The notes under the pieces: generated by a model
What the model saw: the letters and a program-made list of their open reading frames with translations, nothing else
Database searches by the model: none
Told to the model about the DNA's origin: nothing
NCBI GenBank assembly: GCA_947493495.1
Contig: CANLRN010000020.1
Location: forward strand, 1 to 58,795
Direction of reading: 5' to 3'
Length of the DNA: 58,795 nucleotides
Source: an uncultured Aquimarina sp.
GTDB taxonomy: Bacteria > Bacteroidota > Bacteroidia > Flavobacteriales > Flavobacteriaceae
Made by a program: the position numbers and the translations under genes
In this document: piece by piece, positions 27,084 through 37,404 of the stretch
Layout of the letters: every line of letters starts with the position of its first letter
Numbering within the stretch: the first letter of the stretch is position 1

Positions 27084-28679
27084 ATGAAAAACATAAAATT
27101 AAAAATGATTTTAAGCCTATGTATTTTAACAATAATAGGTTGTGATGACGATTTTTTGGAAGAAAAACCACAAGATACCCTGTTTGCGAATACGCTCTTT
27201 GTGAACAGAGATGGTCTACAACAAGGATTGAATGCCCTATATTCTTTGGTGCGCGAAGAGCGCAGCGAATTGGCGGGGGTATCCTTTGAACGTTCTACCG
27301 CTTGGAAGGCTGGAACAGATGTTGCTTGGGGCAACTACACCTTTTCTAGTTTGCGTGCGGTAGACCTTTATGGCACCAATTTAAATTCGGCGACAAGTAC
27401 CATAGATGGCCTTTTCAATTGGTTATATGAGGTAGTGGTTGCTGCTAACCAGATAATTGCTAGGGCCGAATCTGGTACGATTGATTTTCAAGGGGCCAAT
27501 GATGTTGAGAATTTAGCCACACAAAACCTAATGGTAGCTCAAGCGAGGTTGCTTAGAGCTTGGGCTTATAGACACTTGACCAATAGTTGGGGAGATGTTC
27601 CTTTGAATATTCAGGAGATAGATGGAAACAACTTTAGGACATTTTGGGAGCGTTCTGAAGTAAGTATTATTCAAGGACAGATGATTGAAGACCTGACATT
27701 TGCAGAGCAATTTTTGCCAGATAGCTATGATGATCCGTTAGTACTAAGTAATGCGGTTGCAAAACATTATTTATCAGAGCTTTATCTGCTTAGAGGTGAA
27801 AATTCATTAGCAGAACAGAAAGCTGAAGAAGTAATTTCGAATCCTAATTTTGCACTGATTACAGAAAGATTTGGAGTAAATATGAACGAGCCAGGAGTGC
27901 CCTTTATGGATCAATTTGATGAGGGTAATTCACTACCTTCGGGAGGTAACACAGAGACGTTATGGACTTTTTTGAACGCACCAGATGTACCAGGAACAGC
28001 AAGTACGGCCATGCGTAGAACTTGGGTAAATAGATACTTTAATCTCACTGATGATGATATATGGGCCTTTTCTGAATATGGAGGTAGGGGAATAGGTAGA
28101 ACAGCACATACCCGTTATGTTGAAGGATTGTATGAAGAACAAGATGATAGATTTGGTCGTTTTGCTTTTAGTCGCTTCTATTTAACTGAAGAAGCAGGAG
28201 ATACTATTTTCACTAGAGTTCCCTCCTTTGATGATTGGAAAACCTCTGATCCTGCTTGGCCAGGTACCAAAAAATGGGATGGATTTCCTGATCTGCCTCG
28301 CGTTAATGCTGCAGAACAAACCAATAGCATGCCCTATTTAAGATTAGCAGAAACATATTTAATTGCTGCTGAGGCAGAATTCAATCAAGGTAAAAATGGT
28401 GAAGCTGCAGCGCATATAAATGCATTGCGAGTTAGATCTAATGCAACTCCTATTACGGCTGGAGATATTACTCAAGATTACATCTTGGACGAAAGAGCAA
28501 GAGAACTGTTCTCCGAAGAACATAGACGTTACACCCTAAATAGAATGGGGCGTTTGGTAGAAAGGACTTTGCAACATAATAAATTTTCACAAATAACGGA
28601 AAGAGATATTTTGTTTCCAATACCTCAAAATTTTATAGATTCCAATGACGGTGTAACGGAACAAAACCCAGGATATTAA
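27084..28679 (+). CDS. SusD-like surface glycan-binding lipoprotein
   Basis: Outer-membrane lipoprotein that caps the SusC transporter and binds the substrate. The signal ends at the lipobox LTIIGC, with the acylated Cys at residue 20, followed by DDDFLEEKPQDTLFA, the standard SusD opening. The fold is TPR-rich: ARLLRAWAYRHLTNSWGDVPL and the RagB/SusD C-terminal block with PYLRLAETYLIAAEAEFNQG and ERARELFSEEHRRY. Its 531 residues are normal. It lies 12 bp after susC and 58 bp before the GH2 gene, in one operon. Confidence 0.97.
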   Translation: MKNIKLKMILSLCILTIIGCDDDFLEEKPQDTLFANTLFVNRDGLQQGLNALYSLVREERSELAGVSFERSTAWKAGTDVAWGNYTFSSLRAVDLYGTNLNSATSTIDGLFNWLYEVVVAANQIIARAESGTIDFQGANDVENLATQNLMVAQARLLRAWAYRHLTNSWGDVPLNIQEIDGNNFRTFWERSEVSIIQGQMIEDLTFAEQFLPDSYDDPLVLSNAVAKHYLSELYLLRGENSLAEQKAEEVISNPNFALITERFGVNMNEPGVPFMDQFDEGNSLPSGGNTETLWTFLNAPDVPGTASTAMRRTWVNRYFNLTDDDIWAFSEYGGRGIGRTAHTRYVEGLYEEQDDRFGRFAFSRFYLTEEAGDTIFTRVPSFDDWKTSDPAWPGTKKWDGFPDLPRVNAAEQTNSMPYLRLAETYLIAAEAEFNQGKNGEAAAHINALRVRSNATPITAGDITQDYILDERARELFSEEHRRYTLNRMGRLVERTLQHNKFSQITERDILFPIPQNFIDSNDGVTEQNPGY

Positions 28680-28737
28680 AGACATTGTTAATTTAGCTTT
28701 TTTAATTCAATCAATTATTGATAGTACAAATTCCAAC

Positions 28738-31341
28738 ATGATAAAACGCATATTTTTTTTAGGCACTATTTTATTACTATTAAGTTTAGATATATTGTCA
28801 GCTCAGTCATCTCGCGAAAAGATATCTCTTAATGAAGCGTGGCGTTTTTTGCCAGAGGGAATTGCTTTTGGTCAAAATAAGACTTTGATCGATGATACAA
28901 CATGGGAAAAAGTAAGCATCCCCCATACTTGGAATGCTTTTGACCCATATGATGATAAAAAAAGTTATAGAAGAGGAATAAGTTGGTATCGAAAAAAAAT
29001 TAAACTATCAAAGGATGAACTTAAAGGAAAAAGAGCCTTTTTACACTTTGAAGCAGCAAACCAAGTAGCAGATGTTTATGTTAATGGTATTCAAGTTGGT
29101 AGGCATAAAGGAGGATATACTGGTTTTACATTTGAAATCACCAAAGCCATAGACTCTGAAGACGATACTCAACTCATAGCGGTAATGGTTAATAACGCTC
29201 ATGACGCTATGATTGCTCCTTTAGCTATTGGTTACACGCTTTATGGTGGGATTTATAGGGATGTCTGGTTAATTACTACAAATGAGACACATTTTGATTT
29301 ATCTGATTATGGTTCAGAGGGCATATTTATAAAAACACCCGAAGTATCCGAAGAAAAGGCTACAGTTAGTATTAATGGTAACATTGTAAACCAATCATTA
29401 GATACCGATTCTGTCCAAGTTGAGTCTATAATTTTAGATGCACAAGACAATGTAATAGCAAAAACTATTACTGAACTCAATGTGTTAGCTGAATCAAAAG
29501 GAGATTACACTCATAACTTAGAAATTAATAAACCTAAGCTATGGAGTCCTGATAATCCTTATCTATATAAAGTACATTCCATAATAAAGAAAAATGGTGT
29601 TACAATAGACAAACTAATAAATCCATTGGGTTGCAGATGGTTCTCAGTAGATGAAAACAAAGGATTTTTTCTTAACGGAAAACACATAACCTTAAGAGGA
29701 ACAACGAGACACCAAGATATGCTGGATAAAGGCTCTGCACTTTCCAATGAAGACCATAGACGGGATATGCGGATCATTAAAGATATGGGCTGCAATTTTA
29801 TTAGAGTCTCTCATTATCCGCAGGATCCAGAAGTATTAAGGGCAGCTGATGAATTAGGATTAATCGCATGGGAAGAAATTCCTCTGGTGGACTATATGAC
29901 TATAGATGAAGAGTTTTTAGACAATTCAAAAAACATGCTTCTTGAAATGATTCATCAACATTACAATCATCCTGCTATCGTACTTTGGGGCAGCATGAAC
30001 GAGATTTTTCTTTGGGGAAACAATGAAGCCCGTATAAGAAGACAAACAGATTCCGTCTATATGCGCAATGTGGCCAAATTTACCAAGGAGTTGAACGATT
30101 TGATCGAAAAGGAAGACCCAACACGTTTGTCCACCATTGCCATGCATGGAGGTAGCAAAGATTATGATGCAGTTGGCATTGAGGATACGCCGCAAGTAAG
30201 TTCCTATAATATCTATGCCGGTTGGTATGGAGGTACATTTGAGGGGTTTGGCAGGTTTTTCGACAAACTACATGAAAAGAAACCTAACCAGAAGATATTT
30301 GTAAGTGAGTATGGTGCGGGAGGTGATTTACGCTTAAACACGGATAAACCAATACGATTTGATTTCTCTGGGCAGTACCAAAGAATGTTTCATGAATCGC
30401 ATTTAAGGCAAATCAATGAGCGTGACTATTTTATTGGAACCGCAATTTGGAACGAGTTTGACTTCTCACAACCCCACGTTGGAGGCCCAATACCTCACCT
30501 GAACCAGAAGGGAATGCTCACTTGGGATAGAAAACCTAAAGATGTGTATTTTATGTATAAGGCCAACTGGAACAAAGAACCTATGGTGTACATTGCTGAG
30601 AAAGACTGGCCAAAACGTGCAATTATCAATGAATCCAAAACATACGATATAACAATTTACACCAATTTACCTAGTGTTGATCTATACGTCAATAGCAAAA
30701 AAATTGGTCAAAAATCTTCTGGTGATCTCAATAAAATAGTTTGGAAGGTGAAACTGAAGGAAGGGGAAAATATCTTAAGAGCAGTTGGTACCAGTAAAGG
30801 ACAACGGATAGAAGATTTTGCTACTATTCACATGGTAAAGTACACCAACGATACAAAACAAATGGGAGCTAATTTTGCAATAAATTCAGGTTCTAACGCC
30901 CAGTACTTAGACGCTACGGATAAAGTTTGGATACAAGACCAAGCCTTTGATGGGATATACGGTTATAAGGATGTTGATACTAAACAAACCTTACTCAACA
31001 GAAAGCACATTATTAGAAATTCGAAACACGATCCAATGTACTATACCTTCTTGGATGATGTTAAAAATTACAAGATCAAAGTTAAAAACGGTATTTACGC
31101 CGTAACCATGTATTTCATCGAAAATAACAAGGAAGCCAAGGTAGGTGAGCGCATGTTTGACGTATCGTTGAATGGAAAATTATACATTGATAATCTGGAC
31201 ATAATGGAAGAGGTTGGTTTTTGTTATGGTCTTGAAAAAACAGTTGAAGTAAATGTCATAGACAATGAAATCTCCATTGATTTTAAAGCAGAAGAAGGTA
31301 AGGCGGTGCTGAGTGGATTGGAAGTAACCAAAATAAAATAG
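28738..31341 (+). CDS. GH2 beta-glucuronidase-like glycoside hydrolase
   Basis: Exported retaining glycosidase of family GH2, 867 residues. The signal peptide is about 1-22 (DILSAQ). A sugar-binding jelly roll (about 30-180; LHFEAANQVADVYVNG), an immunoglobulin-like domain (about 185-295) and a TIM barrel (about 300-610) follow. The acid/base is E422 in WGSMNE and the nucleophile is E524 in FVSEYG. N589-Q590-K591-G592 matches the N-x-K-G motif that contacts the carboxylate in GH2 beta-glucuronidases, so a uronic acid at the non-reducing end is likely. C-terminal beta-domains are extra. It is part of the susCD operon, 58 bp after susD. Its uronate product would suit the fructuronate/mannonate enzymes downstream. 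A beta-galactosidase is the alternative. Confidence 0.85.
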   Translation: MIKRIFFLGTILLLLSLDILSAQSSREKISLNEAWRFLPEGIAFGQNKTLIDDTTWEKVSIPHTWNAFDPYDDKKSYRRGISWYRKKIKLSKDELKGKRAFLHFEAANQVADVYVNGIQVGRHKGGYTGFTFEITKAIDSEDDTQLIAVMVNNAHDAMIAPLAIGYTLYGGIYRDVWLITTNETHFDLSDYGSEGIFIKTPEVSEEKATVSINGNIVNQSLDTDSVQVESIILDAQDNVIAKTITELNVLAESKGDYTHNLEINKPKLWSPDNPYLYKVHSIIKKNGVTIDKLINPLGCRWFSVDENKGFFLNGKHITLRGTTRHQDMLDKGSALSNEDHRRDMRIIKDMGCNFIRVSHYPQDPEVLRAADELGLIAWEEIPLVDYMTIDEEFLDNSKNMLLEMIHQHYNHPAIVLWGSMNEIFLWGNNEARIRRQTDSVYMRNVAKFTKELNDLIEKEDPTRLSTIAMHGGSKDYDAVGIEDTPQVSSYNIYAGWYGGTFEGFGRFFDKLHEKKPNQKIFVSEYGAGGDLRLNTDKPIRFDFSGQYQRMFHESHLRQINERDYFIGTAIWNEFDFSQPHVGGPIPHLNQKGMLTWDRKPKDVYFMYKANWNKEPMVYIAEKDWPKRAIINESKTYDITIYTNLPSVDLYVNSKKIGQKSSGDLNKIVWKVKLKEGENILRAVGTSKGQRIEDFATIHMVKYTNDTKQMGANFAINSGSNAQYLDATDKVWIQDQAFDGIYGYKDVDTKQTLLNRKHIIRNSKHDPMYYTFLDDVKNYKIKVKNGIYAVTMYFIENNKEAKVGERMFDVSLNGKLYIDNLDIMEEVGFCYGLEKTVEVNVIDNEISIDFKAEEGKAVLSGLEVTKIK

Positions 31342-31357
31342 AATTTAAAAAAGAGTA

Positions 31358-34228
31358 ATGAACCGAAGATTTAAAATATCATTATTTCTGTTTCTATTAG
31401 TTAGCCTTGGATTTTCCCAAACAAGTATCGAGCGCGTTACAACCTTTACAGGGATGGATTTTGTTGATTTACTAATAGAAGTGAAAGGGTTTCCTAATCA
31501 GAGCATTTTGGTCAAAGGAAATATAACCAATACCAATAGTTCATTATGGAAAGGGGCTATAAATGGAGAGGTACTCGAAAGAGATGGTAAACAGTATATT
31601 CAAGCATCAGTTAAAAACTTATCTCCTGAACTCTGGACTCCTTTAAAGCCCAATTTGTACAACCTTTCTTTCGAACTATACGCAAACGATTCCGTAATTG
31701 GATCCGCAAAAGAAAGAATTGGATTCAGAACTTTTGAATCCAAAGGTGGACAGCTATTTTTAAACGGAAGCCCCATTTTTCTTAGGGGGATTGCCATAAA
31801 CCCACCTGGAAGGGGAATCCCACCCAATCTTGAGAAAAGCAGGAAATTTGCATTAGAATATGTTCAGTTCATGAAAAATATGAACGTAAACATTATTAGA
31901 ATACCAGATAATGAAGACTGGTATGACGTCTGTGATGAATTGGGCATGATGGTATTTGGTGGTAATTATAGCGGTAGTGTTGCTAACGGCGGTTATATGA
32001 AAGCTCCCAAACCAGAGGACTATGAATCTTCAATTAGTTGGTACCGTACTAAAAAATTCAATAAAATAGCGCACCACCCTTCATTAATGGTCTACGCCAT
32101 AACTAATGAGACACCCTATAGAGGAGATAATTTTAAACCTTGGCAAGACTTTACAAAGTACGCTTTTAAAAGATTACAAAAAGAATGGGACAATACTCGT
32201 TTATATATAGGAAATGCTGGCTATGGTTACGGTCAGTCTGGTGATATCTGCGATTTGCATAGATATTGGGGCTGGTATTATTCATCACCTTTTACTTTTT
32301 TGAACATAAGGGATAACAAGGCTATAGTGCCTTTTGACAAACCTGAGCAACCAATAACATTTACTGAATGTGTAGGCAACTACACTGGGCCTGATGGGAG
32401 ATATAATCTATCACCAAATCATAAAAACCCTGTTTCACAGCTATGTTGGACCGGTCATGCCGCAACCGAAGTGCAAGCCAAGTTAGCTAGCGAACATCAA
32501 GTCTTTACCATAAAACAAGTATTGGAACTTAACCGAAGGTTAAGAGTGCACAACAAGGAACTGTCAGGTGTTTTTCCATTTACCATCTTATTTAAGAATT
32601 GGCATACGGTAGGCAGTTTTTCAGAAATGGAGCCTAAAAAAGCTGCTTTTCAAGCTAAGATTTCCTATGCCCCCGTGCTGTTGAGTTGGGAATTATGGAC
32701 GCAAAATGTTTATGCAGGTCAAAATTTCCCTATCCGATATCATATTGTAAACGATGCGGATGATTTTATGGATGTGACAGATGCCCAATTGATATATAAA
32801 GTAATCGACGAATCTGGAAAGGTTTATGATTCTGGCAAGGTGGTCTTACCAACAGTTCCGTATTACGGCACCCAAAGTGGTCAACTAACCTTAAGTCTGC
32901 CAGCGGTTATGCAATCTGGAAAATATAAAGTGGTTGGAGAACTCCAAAAAGGAGATAAGGTCATAGGCTCAAATAGCACCAAATTGTATGTAGGCAACAA
33001 ACGTAACATAAATCCATCACATGACATTTTCGTTCTTGATCGGGATACCAAAGTTATAAATGCCCTTGACGTTTTGAAAATTTCTGATTATCAAATCGTT
33101 TCAAAGCCAAAGGAGCTTACAGAATCTGGTTTGTTGATTCTAGGGCGTGAAGGGGTTTTGGCAAAAGACACCCAAAAATCTATTAAAAAGTTTGTCTCCA
33201 AGGGAGGTAGAGTGCTAATAACAGGAGAACTGGAAGGCTTGTACCCTAAAATTAGTGAACTCTGCGGTATTCCCATAAAGGAAGGTAGTATGGATATTGA
33301 TGACGGTACCTACCCTCCACCATTGCGACCGTCAAAAAATGGCTTTAATATAAACCCAGAAAGACCAGACCACCCACTTTATAGAGGAATACAACGGGAA
33401 GACTTAAAAATTTTCTCAGACTACACAGCTTGGGATGAGTCTAAATCAGGCTTCCCAAAAATTTATCCTGTTGAAAACGGATTCTCTTTTGATAAAGAAA
33501 CATCCTTTGAAAATATTGCTGTTTTGGGTAATTATAGCGTAGGATTAGAGGCCATTGCCGTAGCAGAAGTTTTCCAAGGTAACGGCAGCTACTTGATCAA
33601 CGCCTTTCAGTTGCTAAAAAGAGTGGACAAAGACCCATTAGCAGATAGATTACTGCAGAATAGTATTGCTTATATGGCAAATGATAAAGAGCATGATGCA
33701 CATCCTTTGGTCGAAGGCACTATTTCATGGGGACAATACGAAACTGAAAAAGGAGTTTTAACAGGTATTAATAGTGGTTTTATGCTCAATTCTAAACCTC
33801 TATTGACTGGCAGTTACAAGGATATGCCATTGGTTCTAAAACCCGAAGGACATTTGTATGCAGAAAAGCCTGGAGGATGGAATAATAGGCCAAGCTTACA
33901 ATATGTACCTTATGGTAGGAGAACATTTGGCTCTTATTATCATAGAGGATTTGGCGGTGTACCAGAAGCGTATGATTACGATTCTTTAGGGAAGGCTGAG
34001 TTTTATTGTAGATTAGAAAAAAATGTGACGAATATGAAAACTTTAATTTGGAATCCTTCCCAAGAAAATCTTACGGTCGAATGTACGATAAATGGTAGTG
34101 TGGTCGAACAAACCGTACTGCCTGATCAAAAGGAATGGATAACGAATTCTTTTAAACAAAATAATAATAATAAAATAACTTATAAAGCTGATCGACGTAT
34201 TGTTTTCTTAGAAACATCATTTCAATAA
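31358..34228 (+). CDS. Divergent GH2-like protein of 956 residues
   Basis: Exported protein with a GH2-like core. The signal peptide is about 1-20 (LVSLGFSQ). A shortened N-terminal sandwich leads into the GH2 pre-barrel signature FLNGSPIFLRGIAI (about 134-147) and a barrel with AITNETP, where N250-E251 matches the acid/base position. The nucleophile would be E337 in TFTECVG. A later region (about 560-670; GLLILGREGVLAKD, GGRVLITGELEG) resembles a flavodoxin/glutamine amidotransferase-like fold seen in some beta-galactosidases. The usual jelly roll is unrecognisable. It lies 16 bp after the beta-glucuronidase-like gene, in the same operon. The substrate is unknown; it could be an unassigned glycosidase, including one that handles lyase-generated ends. 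Confidence 0.65.
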   Translation: MNRRFKISLFLFLLVSLGFSQTSIERVTTFTGMDFVDLLIEVKGFPNQSILVKGNITNTNSSLWKGAINGEVLERDGKQYIQASVKNLSPELWTPLKPNLYNLSFELYANDSVIGSAKERIGFRTFESKGGQLFLNGSPIFLRGIAINPPGRGIPPNLEKSRKFALEYVQFMKNMNVNIIRIPDNEDWYDVCDELGMMVFGGNYSGSVANGGYMKAPKPEDYESSISWYRTKKFNKIAHHPSLMVYAITNETPYRGDNFKPWQDFTKYAFKRLQKEWDNTRLYIGNAGYGYGQSGDICDLHRYWGWYYSSPFTFLNIRDNKAIVPFDKPEQPITFTECVGNYTGPDGRYNLSPNHKNPVSQLCWTGHAATEVQAKLASEHQVFTIKQVLELNRRLRVHNKELSGVFPFTILFKNWHTVGSFSEMEPKKAAFQAKISYAPVLLSWELWTQNVYAGQNFPIRYHIVNDADDFMDVTDAQLIYKVIDESGKVYDSGKVVLPTVPYYGTQSGQLTLSLPAVMQSGKYKVVGELQKGDKVIGSNSTKLYVGNKRNINPSHDIFVLDRDTKVINALDVLKISDYQIVSKPKELTESGLLILGREGVLAKDTQKSIKKFVSKGGRVLITGELEGLYPKISELCGIPIKEGSMDIDDGTYPPPLRPSKNGFNINPERPDHPLYRGIQREDLKIFSDYTAWDESKSGFPKIYPVENGFSFDKETSFENIAVLGNYSVGLEAIAVAEVFQGNGSYLINAFQLLKRVDKDPLADRLLQNSIAYMANDKEHDAHPLVEGTISWGQYETEKGVLTGINSGFMLNSKPLLTGSYKDMPLVLKPEGHLYAEKPGGWNNRPSLQYVPYGRRTFGSYYHRGFGGVPEAYDYDSLGKAEFYCRLEKNVTNMKTLIWNPSQENLTVECTINGSVVEQTVLPDQKEWITNSFKQNNNNKITYKADRRIVFLETSFQ

Positions 34229-34251
34229 AAATTAACTAAACTATAACTCTC

Positions 34252-37203
34252 ATGAAACACATTTTTAACACAACAGTTTTAATAACACTCGTAGTTACGA
34301 GTTTGTTTGGTGCTATAGTCACTGCGCAGACCACGTATTATGTGCACCCAACGGTAGGTAACGATAGTTCTAGCGGAACCTCCCCAGAGCAGCCTTGGCG
34401 AACCTTGAACAAGGTAAGCACGACCAACTTTAATCCTGGTGACATTATAAGGTTTAGAGCAGGGTTTACTTTTCCTGGCACATTGATTATAAGCTCTAGT
34501 GGAGCACCTGGGAATCCTATTACGTATGATAAATACGGTCCTGGCGACCTGCCGATTATTGATGGCGAAGGTGCAGACCTTGCCGTACACCTATTGAACA
34601 AAGAATACTTAGAGTTTAAAAACTTTAAGATCACCAATTTTAGGGAAGGTACCATTACTGAAGAGGATCTCTTTTTGGGAATGCTCATTGAAAGTGTGGA
34701 TTTTGGTACCGTTAACCACCTACATTTTGATAACATAACAATATTTAGGGTAAATAGTGCCTCTATTAAAAGTGTAAGCAACACTCGCTTTTTTGGAGGT
34801 GCCATTCTGTATGCAAGAGGTGAGACCGTACCCAGTAATTTCAACGATGTACTTTTTGAAAATTGTACTTTTGAAGACCTTGGTAGAACAGGTTTGAGCA
34901 CGCGCTCAGAATGGTGGTTGCGTAATCCAGACACTTCTTTTGGTGAGGATTTGGGCGACGGCCGTACCGATAACTGGTTCCCCAGTACCAATGTGGTCAT
35001 AAGGGACAATGTTTTTCAAAGAATACGGGGTAACGGACTTATTGTAAGGGTTACCGATGATGCTTTGGTAGAAGGTAACTTTTTTGACCTTTGTGGTGAT
35101 GGTATTTCTGGCAACGCTGCCTTTAACTTTAATACGGACGGAACTGTTTTTCAATTTAATGAGGCCCAAAGAACCGTTTTCAATTCTGGTGATACCGATG
35201 CTAGGGGAATAGATAGTGATTTTCGTACTAAAAATACTATCATACAGTACAATTATTTGCATGATAATGGTTTAGGAGGTGTTGTGGCCACTGGTGGTAA
35301 CGAGGTAGGGTCAATACCTACAAGATTTAATTTGAATACCATTATCAGATATAATATTATTGAGAACAATGCAAGACAAGGCATGCACTTTTCTGGGAAC
35401 CTGATCGGTTGTGAGGTATACAACAATATCTTTTATGCCGATGATCGGTTTGATGACGTGGTCATTGCTAATTTTAGACGCTGGGGAAATGTGTTTCCGC
35501 GTGATTTTAACTTTACCAATAACGTATTTCAGTTTGAAGGGGATAATCCCAGTTATAATTTTCAAGACGGAAGCGGCTTTGGAGCCATGAATATCCGTTT
35601 TACCAACAATATTTATTTTGGCCCTACGGCGGATAAGCTTCCGATAGCCTCCAACCCAGAATCCATACCACAGGTGACCTCAAAGGACAGTAACTTTTCC
35701 TTGCAAGACCCTTTGTTCAGAGGTATGGTAAATGGAGTTATGGATTATGCCTTATTTGAAAATTCTCCTGCTATTGGCACTGGTGCCAGTATACCACAAC
35801 CATCAATTGATTATTATGGGAATTCCATCGGTAACGGTCCCTTGAACATTGGTATTTACCAAGGATCTCCCATAGCGGGAGGACCGCCGCCACCGCCACC
35901 ACCTTCTGGACCAGGCACCGTTTTTGTTTCAGAAGATGCCCAAGTTAGGGATGGTAATTTTGCAAATACCAATTACGGCAGTGCTACGACGGTTGGTGTT
36001 AAGAAAGCATCTGCAAACGTTACAAGAAGAGGATTGTTAAAGTTCAATGTGGGCAATAGAAACATTTCTGCCGCTACACTTAGGGTCTATGCTACTTCAA
36101 ATTCTTCCCAGACCTACCAGAACTTCATTTATGGAGTTGATGACAACTGGTCAGAAGATACGGTAACCTTTAACAATGCGCCAAGAGTTGGCAGTAATCC
36201 CCCGTTAAGAGGGTTTTCCATAGAAAGCACCAATGGGAGATGGTATGATATTGACCTTACCTCTTATGTACAGTCCCAAGCGCAGGGTGATGGGGTAGTA
36301 TCACTTTTAATTACAGATAGGAATTCATCAACACATTTAACAAGGATTACTTCCAAAGAAGGAAATAGTGATTTTAGAAGCCATATCATCATAGAATCTG
36401 ACAATACCATGGTGCCTGTTCTAGAAGATTCCTACACCAGGGCAGGTAGTTTTTCAGATACCAATTTTGGAACGGCGGCAACCGTAGATTGTAAAACCAG
36501 CTCACCCGAATTCAATAGGTTTGGGGTCCTTAAGTTTGATAGTACCCAATATGAGGATAACATCGTTTCTGCAACGCTTAATTTCTTTGCTTCTACAAAT
36601 ACTACTAATACCTTTTCACAAAATATTAGGGCTATAGGCAATAATTGGGGCGAGAATACTATTACGGAGAATAACAGACCCGCGCCAAGAGAAGTAGTGG
36701 GTTCCGTAACTTTTGACTGTCAAACCGAAAAAATGTACAGCATAGATGTTACGGACTGGGTACAAGAACAAAAGAATAATGGCTGGTCACGGGTTTCCTT
36801 TGCCATAGAAGATACAGACGGAAGCACCTTTTTGTCAAGGATTATTTCTAAAGAAGGGAATGCTCAAATGGCGGCTTTCTTGGAAGTTGATAGTAACAAT
36901 GCAACATCACTACAGGCACGTGTGCTTGATGCGTCCGATGCAGAACGTCCTTTTACAGTATATCCAAATCCCGTAGAGTCCAACTTTAATGTAGAAAAGA
37001 GCTTTGATTCCAGTGATAATATTGAGGTATCCATTTACACTATAACAGGGATACTGATCTCAACAACCACGGAAAAGGTCGAAGCAGGCCTATGGCGCAA
37101 GAAATTTAATCGAAATCAGTTACAATTGCCTCGTGGTATTTACACGGTGAAACTAGCTTGTGATAATGCGGGTGAATTTTCTTCGAAAATATTAGTGTAC
37201 TAA
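34252..37203 (+). CDS. Secreted beta-helix protein with two DNRLRE-type modules and T9SS tail
   Basis: Exported 983-residue protein, paralogue of the one at 18168. The signal peptide is about 1-25. The beta-helix (about 26-540) opens with TTYYVHPTVGNDSSSGTSPE and PWRTLNKVSTTNFNPGDIIR, closely matching the opening of the other. A proline linker (GGPPPPPPPSG, about 542-552) joins two DNRLRE-type modules (about 556-705, 710-860). The tail TVYPNPVESNFNV with GIYTVKLACDNAGEFSSK is a T9SS sorting domain. It is the last gene of the susCD operon before a strong terminator. The function is probably polysaccharide cleavage (lyase-like), but catalytic residues cannot be confirmed. Confidence 0.78.
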   Translation: MKHIFNTTVLITLVVTSLFGAIVTAQTTYYVHPTVGNDSSSGTSPEQPWRTLNKVSTTNFNPGDIIRFRAGFTFPGTLIISSSGAPGNPITYDKYGPGDLPIIDGEGADLAVHLLNKEYLEFKNFKITNFREGTITEEDLFLGMLIESVDFGTVNHLHFDNITIFRVNSASIKSVSNTRFFGGAILYARGETVPSNFNDVLFENCTFEDLGRTGLSTRSEWWLRNPDTSFGEDLGDGRTDNWFPSTNVVIRDNVFQRIRGNGLIVRVTDDALVEGNFFDLCGDGISGNAAFNFNTDGTVFQFNEAQRTVFNSGDTDARGIDSDFRTKNTIIQYNYLHDNGLGGVVATGGNEVGSIPTRFNLNTIIRYNIIENNARQGMHFSGNLIGCEVYNNIFYADDRFDDVVIANFRRWGNVFPRDFNFTNNVFQFEGDNPSYNFQDGSGFGAMNIRFTNNIYFGPTADKLPIASNPESIPQVTSKDSNFSLQDPLFRGMVNGVMDYALFENSPAIGTGASIPQPSIDYYGNSIGNGPLNIGIYQGSPIAGGPPPPPPPSGPGTVFVSEDAQVRDGNFANTNYGSATTVGVKKASANVTRRGLLKFNVGNRNISAATLRVYATSNSSQTYQNFIYGVDDNWSEDTVTFNNAPRVGSNPPLRGFSIESTNGRWYDIDLTSYVQSQAQGDGVVSLLITDRNSSTHLTRITSKEGNSDFRSHIIIESDNTMVPVLEDSYTRAGSFSDTNFGTAATVDCKTSSPEFNRFGVLKFDSTQYEDNIVSATLNFFASTNTTNTFSQNIRAIGNNWGENTITENNRPAPREVVGSVTFDCQTEKMYSIDVTDWVQEQKNNGWSRVSFAIEDTDGSTFLSRIISKEGNAQMAAFLEVDSNNATSLQARVLDASDAERPFTVYPNPVESNFNVEKSFDSSDNIEVSIYTITGILISTTTEKVEAGLWRKKFNRNQLQLPRGIYTVKLACDNAGEFSSKILVY

Positions 37204-37244
37204 TACATCGAGATAAGAATGAAGTGTGAATAATTATGAATTTT

Positions 37245-37287
37245 AGAACCGCAAATCAATAGTGAATATTGATTTGCGGTTCTTTTT
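37245..37287 (+). terminator. Rho-independent terminator of the susCD operon
   Basis: AGAACCGCAAATCAATA (37245-37261) pairs perfectly over 17 bp with TATTGATTTGCGGTTCT (37267-37283) around a 5-nt loop and is followed by a T run at 37283-37287. It separates the beta-helix gene from the uronate-metabolism genes. Confidence 0.9.
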
Positions 37288-37404
37288 CATCTGTTTTTAT
37301 ATACATTAGTTTTAATGGTCAGATGGAATCGGCATATAAAATCATATCAGAGGGTATAAGCAAACTATAGGATGTGAAAGCTTGTACATTATAAATTAAA
37401 ATAT

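Noticed and set aside
34338..35009. Long antisense frame of 223 codons inside the beta-helix gene
   Set aside because: It runs opposite to a clear secreted beta-helix protein, has no family features, and is explained by the repetitive codon use of the helix.
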